Source of the DNA: Candidatus Rhodoferax randersensis
Lineage (GTDB): Bacteria; Pseudomonadota; Gammaproteobacteria; Burkholderiales; Burkholderiaceae_C
Assembly (NCBI GenBank): GCA_016718155.1
Contig: JADKEH010000006.1
Span: 124,001-188,000, forward strand
Direction of reading: 5' to 3'
DNA: 64,000 nucleotides
Shown here: positions 1-9,045 of the stretch, piece after piece
How the letters are laid out: each line of letters starts with the position of its first letter
Numbering within the stretch: the stretch's first letter is position 1
The notes under the pieces: generated by a model
Told to the model about the DNA's origin: nothing
Databases searched by the model: none
What the model saw: only the letters and a program-made list of their open reading frames with translations
Translations under genes and position numbers: made by a program

Positions 1-2208
1 GTTGGAACGCGGCGTGCGGCCGATGGGGCTCTGGTCCACGTTGATGACTTTGTCGAAATGCTCGATGCCCTCGATGGCCTCGACGGCCGCCGGTTCGTCA
101 TGCGAACGGTAAAGCTGGCGCGCTACCGCTCGGTACAGGGTGTCGTTGACCAGGGTCGATTTGCCCGAACCGGAGACGCCGGTGACGCAGGTGAACAGGC
201 CTACCGGAAACGACACACTGACACTTTGCAGGTTATTGCCGGTGGCATGAACCACTTGCAGCCACTGCGGGTTGACGTGGTCGCTGGGTGAGTGGCGCCG
301 AGCCGGCGTGGCGATGCTCAGTGTGCCCGCCAGGTAACGCCCGGTGAGCGAATTCGGGTTGGCCTTGACTTGCTCGAAGGTGCCCTGCGCCATCACTCGC
401 CCCCCATGCACGCCAGCGCCTGGCCCGAGGTCGATCAACTGGTCGGCCGCACGCATCATGTCCTCGTCGTGCTCGACCACCAGCACCGAGTTGCCAATGT
501 CGCGCAAATGCTTGAGCGTGTCGATCAAGCGGTCATTGTCGCGCTGGTGCAAACCGATGCTGGGCTCATCCAGTACATACATCACGCCGGTCAGGCCCGA
601 GCCGATCTGCGAGGCCAGCCGGATGCGTTGCGACTCACCACCGCTGAGCGTCTCGGCGCTGCGGTCCAGACTGAGGTAGCTTAGGCCCACATCGTTAAGA
701 AATTTCAGGCGCAGGCCGATCTCGCGGATCACCTTGCTGGCGATCTCGCCTTTGGCGCCGTGCATCTGCACGGTGCTGAAATAGTCCAGACTCTCGCGCA
801 GGGTGGTGTGGCTGACTTCATAGATCGCCCTGGCCTGCGCACCTTCGCCGATCTTCACGTGGCGCGCTTCGCGCTTGAGCCGCGTGCCCGCACATTCCTG
901 GCAGGGCTGCGTGCTGCGGTAGCGTGACAGATCCTCGCGCACCAGGGCTGAATCGGTCTCCCTGAACCGCCGCTGCATGTTGGGGATAACCCCTTCAAAG
1001 GCGTGCTTCTTGGCTATTCGTTTGCCCTGCTGCGCCCCCGAGTCCAGCACGTAGCTGAACTTGATCTCGTCCTCGCCCGAACCGTGCAGCAGCACCGCCT
1101 GCACGGCCGGGCTCAGGGCCTCAAAGGGTTGATCGACATCGAACTTGTAATGCTTGGCCAGGCTTTCCAGCATGGCGAAGTAGTAGCCATTGCGCCGGTC
1201 CCAGCCCTTGATGGCGCCACTGGCCAGGCTGAGGGTTGGGAACGCCACCACGCGAGCCGGGTCGAAGAAGTCCTGCACACCCAGACCGTCGCACGCACTG
1301 CAGGCGCCCATGGGTGAGTTGAAGGAAAACAGCCGGGGTTCGAGTTCGCTGATGGAGTAATTACAAACTGGGCAGGCGTACTTGGCGTTGAACAGGTGCT
1401 CCCTTGGAACCTGACCGGGGTGCGCCTCGCTTGGCAGACTGTCCATTTCCACCGCCAGTGCCCGTCCATCGGCCAGTCGCAGCGCGGCCTCAAAGCTTTC
1501 GGCCAGGCGCTGCTTGAGTTCGTGGCGCACCTTGACGCGGTCGATCACCACGTCGATGTCGTGCTTTTCAGTCTTCTTGAGTGGCGGCAGCGCATCGAAT
1601 TCAAGCGTCTGGCCATCGACCCGAAAGCGCACGTAGCCTTGGGCCTGCAGGTCAGCAAAGACCTCCGTGAATTCGCCCTTCTTCTCGCGTGCGATGGGCG
1701 CCAGAATCATCAGACGGGTATCTTCCGGCAGGGCCAGCACGGCGTCCACCATCTGACTGACGCTTTGCGCCTGCAGCGGCGCGTCGTGGTCTGGGCAGTA
1801 GGGGGTGCCCGCCCGTGCAAATAGCAAACGCAGGTAGTCGTGAATTTCGGTGACTGTGCCCACGGTCGAGCGCGGGTTGTGCGAGGTGGCCTTTTGCTCG
1901 ATCGAGATGGCCGGACTCAGGCCCTCGATCACATCCACGTCGGGCTTGTCCATCAACTGCAGAAATTGGCGCGCATAGGTGGACAGGCTTTCCACATAGC
2001 GGCGCTGCCCCTCGGCGTACAGGGTATCGAAGGCCAGACTCGATTTGCCCGAGCCGCTCAAACCCGTGATGACCACCAACTGGTTTCGCGGGATGTCCAG
2101 GTCAATGTTCTTGAGATTGTGCGTGCGTGCGCCCCGGATGCTGATGGTCTGGCGCTGCAGGGCGGCGGCCAGGTACGTGCCTTGGCGGGAGTCGAGGTCG
2201 GAGTTCAA
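1..2208 (-). CDS. uvrA: Excinuclease ABC subunit UvrA (3' end cut by window)
   Basis: UvrA is the damage-recognition ATPase of nucleotide excision repair; it works as a dimer with UvrB in the cytoplasm. The minus-strand translation begins with the family opening ([15 protein letters not shown]), followed at once by the first Walker A (GLSGSGKSS), and contains zinc-finger CxxC pairs (CPVC, CSAC), an ABC signature (LSGGESQR, near 640-660) and the second Walker A (GVSGSGKST, near 151-189). About 736 codons lie in the window; the family has roughly 940-1000, so the C-terminus is missing at the edge. No in-frame ATG precedes the conserved start. I chose a TTG at 2208; another TTG at 2217 or further upstream is possible. 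No LexA-like box is visible upstream. Confidence 0.95.
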   Translation of the reverse strand, partial: MNSDLDSRQGTYLAAALQRQTISIRGARTHNLKNIDLDIPRNQLVVITGLSGSGKSSLAFDTLYAEGQRRYVESLSTYARQFLQLMDKPDVDVIEGLSPAISIEQKATSHNPRSTVGTVTEIHDYLRLLFARAGTPYCPDHDAPLQAQSVSQMVDAVLALPEDTRLMILAPIAREKKGEFTEVFADLQAQGYVRFRVDGQTLEFDALPPLKKTEKHDIDVVIDRVKVRHELKQRLAESFEAALRLADGRALAVEMDSLPSEAHPGQVPREHLFNAKYACPVCNYSISELEPRLFSFNSPMGACSACDGLGVQDFFDPARVVAFPTLSLASGAIKGWDRRNGYYFAMLESLAKHYKFDVDQPFEALSPAVQAVLLHGSGEDEIKFSYVLDSGAQQGKRIAKKHAFEGVIPNMQRRFRETDSALVREDLSRYRSTQPCQECAGTRLKREARHVKIGEGAQARAIYEVSHTTLRESLDYFSTVQMHGAKGEIASKVIREIGLRLKFLNDVGLSYLSLDRSAETLSGGESQRIRLASQIGSGLTGVMYVLDEPSIGLHQRDNDRLIDTLKHLRDIGNSVLVVEHDEDMMRAADQLIDLGPGAGVHGGRVMAQGTFEQVKANPNSLTGRYLAGTLSIATPARRHSPSDHVNPQWLQVVHATGNNLQSVSVSFPVGLFTCVTGVSGSGKSTLVNDTLYRAVARQLYRSHDEPAAVEAIEGIEHFDKVINVDQSPIGRTPRSN

Positions 2209-2340
2209 TGGTGGCAAGCTTGAGGAAAACCCACCATGATAGTCAATGATCAAGGGTATGGCGGGTGCCTGGGTCACCAGTCGGGCCGGATCGGAGACAA
2301 TTGCCGGTTATGAAATGACGCCGCCTGCGCGGCCTGTGGT

Positions 2341-3609
2341 GTGTCCTCATCTCCTGTTTCGCTGGACCTTGACCGACCGTTGAAGGGCGCCAGCCCCGTG
2401 CCAGCAACGGCCATGTTGCCTGTGGAGCGGCGCGCCAGTGTGTCGCTGGCGACCATTTTTGCCCTGCGCATGCTGGGCCTGTTCCTGATCCTGCCGGTGT
2501 TCGCGATCGAGGCCAGAAAGTATCCTGGTGGCGACGACTTGGCCCTGGTCGGGTGGGCCATGGGCATCTACGGTTTGACGCAGGCCTTGTTTCAACTGCC
2601 GTTCGGCATGGCGTCGGACCATCTAGGACGCAAGCGCGTCATCGTGGCCGGTCTCTTGGTGTTTGCGGCGGGCAGCTTCGTGGCGGCGCTGGCCCCCAGC
2701 CTGACCTGGCTGGCCATTGGCAGGGGTCTGCAGGGCGCTGGTGCGGTGTCCGCGGCGGTCACTGCCTTGCTGGCTGACCTGACGCGTGACGAGGTGCGCA
2801 CCAAGGCGATGGCATTGGTCGGCATCAGCATTGGTGCCATGTTCGCGATCTCTCTCGTGGCGGCGCCACTGCTGGTGGTGCACACTGGTCTGAGTGGCTT
2901 GTTTGCCATGACCGGCGGTCTGGCCTTGTTTGGCGTGGCCGTGGTGATCTGGTGGGTGCCGGCTGAACCGGTGAAGCACACCGCCGCTCCACGTGGGCGA
3001 TTGTCCGAGGTGCTGCGCCATGCGCCCCTGTTACGCCTGAACTTTGGTGTGTTTGTGCTACACGCCGTGCAGTTGGCGATGTGGGTGGTAGTACCAGCCA
3101 TGCTGGTCAACGCCGGGTTGCCGCACGACCACCACTGGCAGGTGTACCTGCCAGCCTTGCTGGCGTCGATCGTGGTGATGGGGGGGCTTCTGTTCCCGCT
3201 GGAGCGCCGTGGCTATCTGCGGGCGGTGTTCCTGACCTCGATTGGCCTGATCATGGTGGTTCAGTTGGGTTTCATGCTGGTGAGTCGGGGCGAGGCCGGT
3301 CTGACATCCCTGTCGGTTCTGTTGTTTGTATTTTTTTGTGGCTTCAACGTGCTGGAGGCGACCCAGCCCAGCATGGTGTCGCGCGTGGCACCCGGACATG
3401 CGCGCGGCACGGCCATGGGGGTCTACAACACGCTGCAGTCGCTCGGGTTCTTTGTTGGTGGCGTGGCGGGTGGCTGGCTGGCCAAGAATACCGGCGGCAC
3501 GGGTCTGTTCGTGGCCGGCTTGTTGGGCATGCTGGCATGGCTGGTGGTGGCTTGGCCCATGAGTGCGGTCGCGCCGAAGGCCTCAACCAGGGCGGCAAAC
3601 CCTGGATAA
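2341..3609 (+). CDS. MFS transporter, YajR-like
   Basis: This is a 422-residue major facilitator superfamily membrane protein, probably a proton-driven drug or metabolite exporter. It shows about 12 hydrophobic segments and the MFS loop 2-3 signature ([11 protein letters not shown], near residue 95). The opening stretch ([13 protein letters not shown]) resembles the YajR group, but the C-terminal ferredoxin-like YAM domain of E. coli YajR is absent because the protein ends after the last membrane segment. The start is uncertain: GTG at 2341 is used here, and ATG at 2413 ([11 protein letters not shown]) also fits and lies just before the conserved region. Substrate unknown. It lies divergent to uvrA and 26 bp before ssb. 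Confidence 0.85.
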   Translation: MSSSPVSLDLDRPLKGASPVPATAMLPVERRASVSLATIFALRMLGLFLILPVFAIEARKYPGGDDLALVGWAMGIYGLTQALFQLPFGMASDHLGRKRVIVAGLLVFAAGSFVAALAPSLTWLAIGRGLQGAGAVSAAVTALLADLTRDEVRTKAMALVGISIGAMFAISLVAAPLLVVHTGLSGLFAMTGGLALFGVAVVIWWVPAEPVKHTAAPRGRLSEVLRHAPLLRLNFGVFVLHAVQLAMWVVVPAMLVNAGLPHDHHWQVYLPALLASIVVMGGLLFPLERRGYLRAVFLTSIGLIMVVQLGFMLVSRGEAGLTSLSVLLFVFFCGFNVLEATQPSMVSRVAPGHARGTAMGVYNTLQSLGFFVGGVAGGWLAKNTGGTGLFVAGLLGMLAWLVVAWPMSAVAPKASTRAANPG

Positions 3610-3635
3610 TCGAACAAATTCTGGAGAAATCAAGC

Positions 3636-4136
3636 ATGGCATCCGTCAACAAAGTCATTCTGGTCGGCAATTGCGGTCGCGACCCGGAAATCCGCTACCT
3701 GCCCTCCGGTCAGGCCGTGGCCAACGTGAGCGTGGCCACCTCAACTCGGCGCAAGGACAAGACCACCGGGGAATCGATCGAGGATACGCAGTGGCACCGC
3801 GTCACTTTCTATGACCGTCTGGCCGAGATTGCCGGCGAATACGTGAAGAAGGGCCAGCCGATCTACGTCGAAGGTCGCCTCAAGTACGGCAAGTACACCG
3901 ACCAGGCTGGTGTCGAGCGCAATACGGTGGACATCGTGGCGACCGAGATGCAACTGCTGGGCAAACGCGAGGGTATGGGCGGCCCCGGCGGCGATGAGGG
4001 TGGCAGCGGTGGCTATTCCCGGCCGGCACCGGCATCGCGACCGGCCGCTCCGGCCGCAACGCCAGTGCGACAGGCGCCCGCTGCCGCCAAGCCAGCCAGT
4101 GGTTTTGACGACATGGACGACGACATCCCCTTCTGA
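3636..4136 (+). CDS. ssb: Single-stranded DNA-binding protein Ssb
   Basis: Ssb coats single-stranded DNA during replication, repair and recombination. The 166-residue protein has the OB-fold N-terminus ([18 protein letters not shown]), a Gly/Pro/Ala-rich flexible linker from about residue 110, and the canonical acidic tail ending DDDIPF that recruits partner proteins. The same frame stays open upstream to 3081, but the ATG at 3636 is the true start: it follows a GGAGA ribosome-binding site and gives the conserved N-terminus. A strong terminator follows. Confidence 0.97.
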   Translation: MASVNKVILVGNCGRDPEIRYLPSGQAVANVSVATSTRRKDKTTGESIEDTQWHRVTFYDRLAEIAGEYVKKGQPIYVEGRLKYGKYTDQAGVERNTVDIVATEMQLLGKREGMGGPGGDEGGSGGYSRPAPASRPAAPAATPVRQAPAAAKPASGFDDMDDDIPF

Positions 4137-4183
4137 CACCCAGGGAGCGGTGTTGAGTTGTACTCAAGCTGCTTATCCATGAC

Positions 4184-4215
4184 AACGGCGACCCAGGGTC
4201 GCCGTTGCTGTTTTT
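4184..4215 (+). terminator. Rho-independent terminator after ssb
   Basis: A perfect 10-bp stem (AACGGCGACC 4184-4193 with GGTCGCCGTT 4197-4206), a 3-nt loop and a T-tract at 4211-4215 lie 47 bp after the ssb stop. Confidence 0.9.
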
Positions 4216-4231
4216 GGACTGCGGCTGTCAA

Positions 4232-6109
4232 TCAGAAGGTGCGACCCTTGGTGACGGTTTCGCGGGTGATCTTCCAGGTGCCCTTGACGAACTCCATGGA
4301 CAACGTCTTCTCAACCACATCGCGGTAGTCATCAGACCCGTAGCTCTGAGTAAACGCCATTTCCGCGGCACCACCGGCGCAGGAAACGGTCTTGATGTTG
4401 CTCAGCGCTGCCGTCAGGCTGCCCTGCTTGCTGAGGCGCTTCTTGCGTAGCGTCCCCCACGCCGCCTGACTCAGACCCTGGGGCGGCACGAACTTGTCGC
4501 TGTAGGCGCCCATGTAAGCGCTCAGGTCTTTACGATTCCATGCCGCCGCCCACGCTTCCAGGGCACTGCTGGTCTTGGCGCACTCGTTGGGCGCGGGTGG
4601 CGCCACGGGTGCACGCGGGACCACTGGCACCGCCTGCGTAATGTCTACTTTGGGCAATTTGTCCTTGTCCAGCGTCATGACAGCGGGCAGTTCGGTGCTG
4701 CACTGCATCAGCGCGTCATCGGTGTGTGCGTCCGAACTGTTGGCGGGTAGTTCGGCTGGCAAGGGGCGCAAGTCCAGTGCACTGAGCAGGGCCCCGGAGG
4801 AGGCCAGCACGCGCAGTCTCGCAAGATGCAAGTCGAAGTCTGCCGCAGCCAGTGCGCGGCGCGCCTGGTACAACTCGTTTTCGGTGTCGAGCAAGTCCAG
4901 CAAGGAGCGCTGGCCGATGTCAAACTGCTGGCGGTACGCCTCGCGGGCCTTGGCCGTTGACAACTCGTGTTGAGCCAGAAATTCAAGTTGCTGCTGCAGT
5001 CGGTTGACATCGTTGTAAGCGATCTGCGCCGTCTGGCGAATGTCGCGGCAGGCCTTGTCGCGCAACTCGTAGGCGGCGTTCATCTTGGCCACGTACTGGT
5101 TGACACGTGCGCTGTCGCTGCCGCCCCGGTAGAGGTTGACGTTCATGACCAACTGGATGGCGCTGTCGCGGTAGTTGCCAGGGATGCCATCCTTGTCGCG
5201 GTCCATGCGCTGGCTGGCGCGCAGTTCCAGTTTGGGGCTGTACTCGGCGCGGCGCACGTCGGCATCGGCCCGGTAGGCGCGCAGGTTGGCGACGGTGCTC
5301 AGGAACTCCGGGTTGTTGCGGATGGCATCGGTCAGGAACACGTTGCGCGCGGGTACGAACTTGTCCAACTGGGGGACGGCGGCAAGGGCGTCGCCGGGAA
5401 GTTCGCCGGTCAAGCGTTGGTAGCGTGCGGTCACATCATGCAGGTTGCTGACCTCGGTAAGCCAGTTCGATTCGGCCAACGCCATGCGACCCGCAGCCTG
5501 CTCCAGGTCGACGCGCCGACCGACGCCAGCCGCGACACGGCTTCCAAGCTTGGTGTGCACGTCGGAGTGACTGGCGTAGTTGGCTTTGGCGAGCTCGACC
5601 AGTTCCCGGTAGCGCATCACATCAATATAGGCGCGTGCTGCTTCAAGCCCGATTTGGTCGGTGGTGGCAAGCAAATCGTAGTAGGCGGCCTGTCGGCTGT
5701 AGCCCAGGCGGCGCACTTCGCGCTGGGTGGCGAAGCCGTCGAACAGGGTCTGGCGCAACTGGATGGATGTCTGCGAGTGGGTGTAGTTGCGCGCGGCGCT
5801 GATGGCAGGGGTGAGCGTACTTTCGCGGCCGCTGCCGACCTCAAGGTCGATGGTGGGGCGCCAGCCACCTTTGGCGGCATCCTGTTCGGCCAGTGAGGCC
5901 GCCACATTGTGGTGGCGGAACTTGACTTCGGGGTGGTTCAGCACGGCGCGCTGCACAGCCTCCTTCAGGCTTGAGACACCCTGCGCCACACTGGCGCTGC
6001 TGGCCAGTGCCAAACCCGCCAGGACCAGACCCGCGCGCCGAGCTGGCGAATGGGCTGGGCGCGGCAGACACGGCCAGGCAGCAGGGGGGCATGGGCTATG
6101 CTTGATCAT
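4232..6109 (-). CDS. TolC-family outer membrane channel with C-terminal NTF2/SnoaL-like domain (LapE role)
   Basis: This is the outer membrane channel of a type I secretion system and most likely exports the adjacent giant adhesin. After a signal peptide (hydrophobic LVLAGLALASSASVAQ) there is a TolC/AggA-type efflux fold with two repeated helical halves, including QLRQTLFDGFATQREV and the late motif GQRSLLDLLDTENELYQARR. After a Pro/Ala-rich linker (VPRAPVAPPAP) comes an extra domain of about 115 residues (ALEAWAAAWNRKDL, YSDKFVPPQGLS, TWKITRETV) that looks like an NTF2/SnoaL fold and is not part of ordinary TolC. I use the ATG at 6109 (625 aa), which puts the signal peptide near the start; an upstream ATG at 6169 is possible. 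It is divergent from lapG. The added domain's function is unknown. Confidence 0.87.
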   Translation of the reverse strand: MIKHSPCPPAAWPCLPRPAHSPARRAGLVLAGLALASSASVAQGVSSLKEAVQRAVLNHPEVKFRHHNVAASLAEQDAAKGGWRPTIDLEVGSGRESTLTPAISAARNYTHSQTSIQLRQTLFDGFATQREVRRLGYSRQAAYYDLLATTDQIGLEAARAYIDVMRYRELVELAKANYASHSDVHTKLGSRVAAGVGRRVDLEQAAGRMALAESNWLTEVSNLHDVTARYQRLTGELPGDALAAVPQLDKFVPARNVFLTDAIRNNPEFLSTVANLRAYRADADVRRAEYSPKLELRASQRMDRDKDGIPGNYRDSAIQLVMNVNLYRGGSDSARVNQYVAKMNAAYELRDKACRDIRQTAQIAYNDVNRLQQQLEFLAQHELSTAKAREAYRQQFDIGQRSLLDLLDTENELYQARRALAAADFDLHLARLRVLASSGALLSALDLRPLPAELPANSSDAHTDDALMQCSTELPAVMTLDKDKLPKVDITQAVPVVPRAPVAPPAPNECAKTSSALEAWAAAWNRKDLSAYMGAYSDKFVPPQGLSQAAWGTLRKKRLSKQGSLTAALSNIKTVSCAGGAAEMAFTQSYGSDDYRDVVEKTLSMEFVKGTWKITRETVTKGRTF

Positions 6110-6314
6110 GAGGTCCAAATGCGTAGGTAGGGCAGAGGCAGTGCCGGTGACAATAGCGGACTTGGCCATGCGGGGTAGCCCGGAATTGTAAGGATTCGTA
6201 ACGCCATGTGTGGACTTGAAGTGAGCACTAGATCACGATTATGGGGTTTTGTTTGAAACCTGAGCGGGTTCAGAGGCTAAGCAGGCGTGCCACAGCGCAA
6301 CACCTTGGAGCGCG

Positions 6315-7022
6315 ATGGCTGTCCTGACGCAGCTACCGTGGCGTGCAGCGAAGGCGCGCGCGCCGCTTCGGCTTGTGTGGGTGCTGGCGCTGGCCTTGGC
6401 CACCGTGGTGCTGGCGGCACCGGACTTTGATCGCTTGCTGTCGGCTTTCTCCCAGCGCTGGGGCGTCGGCACGCCCATGCAGCGCTACGTTGCCTGGCGC
6501 GAGATGGCGCTCGCCAGCGCTAGCGGCACCGAACCTGATCGGCTCAAGCGGGTCAACGAGTTTTTCAATCGGCACATCGTCTTTGGGGAAGACACCGTCA
6601 TCTGGGGGCAGGCCGACTACTGGGCTACGCCGCTGGAAACCCTGGGGCGCGGCGCGGGCGACTGCGAAGACTTCGCCATCGCCAAGTACTTCAGTTTGCG
6701 CATGCTCGGCGTGGCGTCGCACAAACTGCGGTTGATCTATGTGCGGGCACGTACCGGCGGTGGCGATGCGGCGCCGACCCAGGCCCACATGGTCCTAGCC
6801 TACTACGCACAACCCGATGCGGAGCCCCTGGTGCTGGACAACTTGATTGGCGATATTCGCCTCGCCTCCAGGCGACCGGATCTGACGCCAGTGTTCAGCT
6901 TCAACAGCGAAGGGGTGTTTGTCGGGGCCGCCACCAAGGACGCGGCGGCGCCAGGCGGCTTGTCGCGCCTGTCGCGCTGGGAAGATCTGTTGCGCCGAGC
7001 GCATGCCGAGGGTTTTGAATGA
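6315..7022 (+). CDS. lapG: LapG-type periplasmic cysteine protease
   Basis: LapG is a transglutaminase-like cysteine protease (DUF920 family) that cuts the N-terminal retention domain of LapA-type adhesins and releases them from the cell surface. The 235-residue protein has an N-terminal hydrophobic export segment (residues 18-35) and the expected catalytic residues: Cys117 in GAGDCEDFA, His158 in AHMVLAYY and Asp175 in LVLDNL. A GGAG ribosome-binding site precedes the ATG. lapD follows 65 bp downstream, the usual lapG-lapD pairing, and the predicted substrate motif TAAG is present in the neighbouring adhesin. The activity is assigned by family and context. Confidence 0.93.
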   Translation: MAVLTQLPWRAAKARAPLRLVWVLALALATVVLAAPDFDRLLSAFSQRWGVGTPMQRYVAWREMALASASGTEPDRLKRVNEFFNRHIVFGEDTVIWGQADYWATPLETLGRGAGDCEDFAIAKYFSLRMLGVASHKLRLIYVRARTGGGDAAPTQAHMVLAYYAQPDAEPLVLDNLIGDIRLASRRPDLTPVFSFNSEGVFVGAATKDAAAPGGLSRLSRWEDLLRRAHAEGFE

Positions 7023-7087
7023 GCGCGATCAGTTTCAGTGATTGGCCGGACACCGCGTCGCGCCAGCGGCACCATTAGGAGAACACC

Positions 7088-9013
7088 ATGTCCATGTACC
7101 GACAACTCTGGCTAGCCATCATTGTCAGCACCGCGCTTGCCTTGGTGGGCAGCTTGCTGGCGTCGCTGCTGAGCGCGCGTGGCTATCTGGAGACGCAGTT
7201 GTCGATCAAGAACACCGACAACGCCGCAGCCCTGGCCTTGTCCTTGAGCCAGGCCAACGCCGACCCGGTCATGGTCGAGCTGGGTGTGGCGTCGCTGTTC
7301 GACAGCGGCCACTACGAACGCATCGTCGTGACGGACCCGTTGGGCAAAACCATGGTGGAACGTCTCGCGCCCGACCTGAAGCTGGACGCGCCAGCCTGGT
7401 TCGTGCGGCTGTTGCCGCTCAGGGCGCGGCCTGGGCAGGCCAAGATCAGCAGCGGGTGGCAGCAATTGGGAACCGTCACGTTGGCAAGTCACGCCCGCTT
7501 TGCCTACGCCGCGCTGTGGAAGAGCGCCTACGAGGTGGCATTCGCACTGGCAGTGGCGGGCCTGGTGGGGGGCTACCTGGGCTCACTGGTGCTGCGCCGC
7601 TTGCGCGGACCCTTGCAGTCGGTGATCGACCAGTCTGTCGCCATTGCCGAGCGTCGCTTTGTCACCATGCCAGAGCCGTCGGTACCCGAGTTGCGTCAGA
7701 TGACCTCGGCCATGAATGCCATGGTGGGGCGGCTCAAATCCATGTTTGAAGACGAAGCGGCGCGCCTGGAGGCGGTGCGACGGGAAGCCAACTTCGATCC
7801 CTTGACCGGTCTGGCCAACCGCAGCTATTTTCTGGCTCGCCTCGGCCACGCTTTGGAGGCGGAGGAGTCCACCGGCGGCGCACTGGTGCTGATTCGGCTG
7901 GCGGACCTGGTGGGCGTCAACCGGCGACAAGGGCGAGCCCATACGGACCAGTTTCTGCAGCGCGTCGCGGACACAATCGCGCACAGTGCTACGCAGTTCG
8001 GCGGCGGTTCCGCCGCACGTCTCAATGGCGCCGATTTTGCACTGGTGTTGCCAGCGCCTATGGATGCTGACGCGTGCTGCAAGTCCATGCTGGAGGCGCT
8101 GACCGCGGCCGCGGCACCTTTCATGGACGGTGGACCGACAGCCTCCATCGGTTTTGGACATTTTTTGCCGGGCATGGCTCTGAATGACGTGCTGGCGGGG
8201 GTCGATGCGGCGCTGGCGCAGGCCGAGTCGGCCGGCGAGAACCAGGTTCGTGAGGCCGCCATGACGACTCGAGACGATTTGCCGCGTACTGCCGAGCAGT
8301 GGTCCGCAATGATTCACCGCGCCATGGAAAACAACTGGTTGCGGCTTGTTTCGTTTCCCGTGATTGAGCTGTCGGGTCAACTGTCGCACCGCGAATGCCC
8401 ATTGCGCTTGATGGCCGATGAGCAAGGCGAGTGGCTGGCAGCAGGTCGTTTCTGGCCGTTTGCCGAGCGCCTGCGCCTGACTCCGGCGCTTGACCTGGCC
8501 GCCGTGGCGCTTGGTCTGCAAGAGCTCGATCGGCAGCCCGGCCTGAGGGGCCTGGCGATCAATCTCTCGGCCAGCTCACTCGATGATGCGGATTTTCGCC
8601 AGCGCCTGATGACGCTGCTGGGCGCTCACCCAGCAGTCACTTCGCGCTTGTGGCTGGAAGTGACTGAAAGCGGCGCACTCAAACACCTCGACCAGTTCCG
8701 GCCGCTGTGCCGTGAACTCAAGCGCCTGGGTTGCCGGGTCGGCCTGGAGCACTTCGGTCACCAGTTCAGCCAGATCGGCCAATTGCACGAATTGGGGCTG
8801 GATTACCTGAAGGTGGATGCCAGCTTCATCCGGGGCATTGACAGCCATGCCGGCAACGCCGCATTCCTCAAGGGGCTGACCGGCATTGCCCACAACATTG
8901 GCTTGCAGGTGCTGGCCGAGGGCGTGGCGACCGAGGCCGAACTGGCGGCTTTGGTCGCGCTGGGTTTCGATGGCGCTACGGGCCCAGCAGTTCGGGAGGT
9001 GCGGCAAGACTGA
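7088..9013 (+). CDS. lapD: LapD-type inner-membrane c-di-GMP receptor (degenerate GGDEF-EAL)
   Basis: LapD binds cytoplasmic c-di-GMP and, when loaded, sequesters LapG in the periplasm so the adhesin stays on the cell. The 641-residue protein has a membrane helix (residues 8-30), a LapD/MoxY-type periplasmic domain (LSIKNTDNAAALALSL), a tryptophan in PAWFVRLLPL that could be the LapG-contacting residue, a second membrane helix near 150, HAMP, GGDEF and EAL domains. Both output domains look catalytically dead: GGDEF reads NGADF, and the EAL signature is replaced by RECPLRL. That is normal for a receptor rather than an enzyme. RBS AGGAG lies upstream. It is convergent with the adhesin, 32 bp apart. 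Confidence 0.93.
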   Translation: MSMYRQLWLAIIVSTALALVGSLLASLLSARGYLETQLSIKNTDNAAALALSLSQANADPVMVELGVASLFDSGHYERIVVTDPLGKTMVERLAPDLKLDAPAWFVRLLPLRARPGQAKISSGWQQLGTVTLASHARFAYAALWKSAYEVAFALAVAGLVGGYLGSLVLRRLRGPLQSVIDQSVAIAERRFVTMPEPSVPELRQMTSAMNAMVGRLKSMFEDEAARLEAVRREANFDPLTGLANRSYFLARLGHALEAEESTGGALVLIRLADLVGVNRRQGRAHTDQFLQRVADTIAHSATQFGGGSAARLNGADFALVLPAPMDADACCKSMLEALTAAAAPFMDGGPTASIGFGHFLPGMALNDVLAGVDAALAQAESAGENQVREAAMTTRDDLPRTAEQWSAMIHRAMENNWLRLVSFPVIELSGQLSHRECPLRLMADEQGEWLAAGRFWPFAERLRLTPALDLAAVALGLQELDRQPGLRGLAINLSASSLDDADFRQRLMTLLGAHPAVTSRLWLEVTESGALKHLDQFRPLCRELKRLGCRVGLEHFGHQFSQIGQLHELGLDYLKVDASFIRGIDSHAGNAAFLKGLTGIAHNIGLQVLAEGVATEAELAALVALGFDGATGPAVREVRQD

Positions 9014-9045
9014 AGACACGACTCACATCGCGCTGTGGGGCGGCA

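Noticed and set aside
2209..2340. LexA box between uvrA and the MFS gene
   Set aside because: No CTGT-N8-ACAG pattern seen in this interval.
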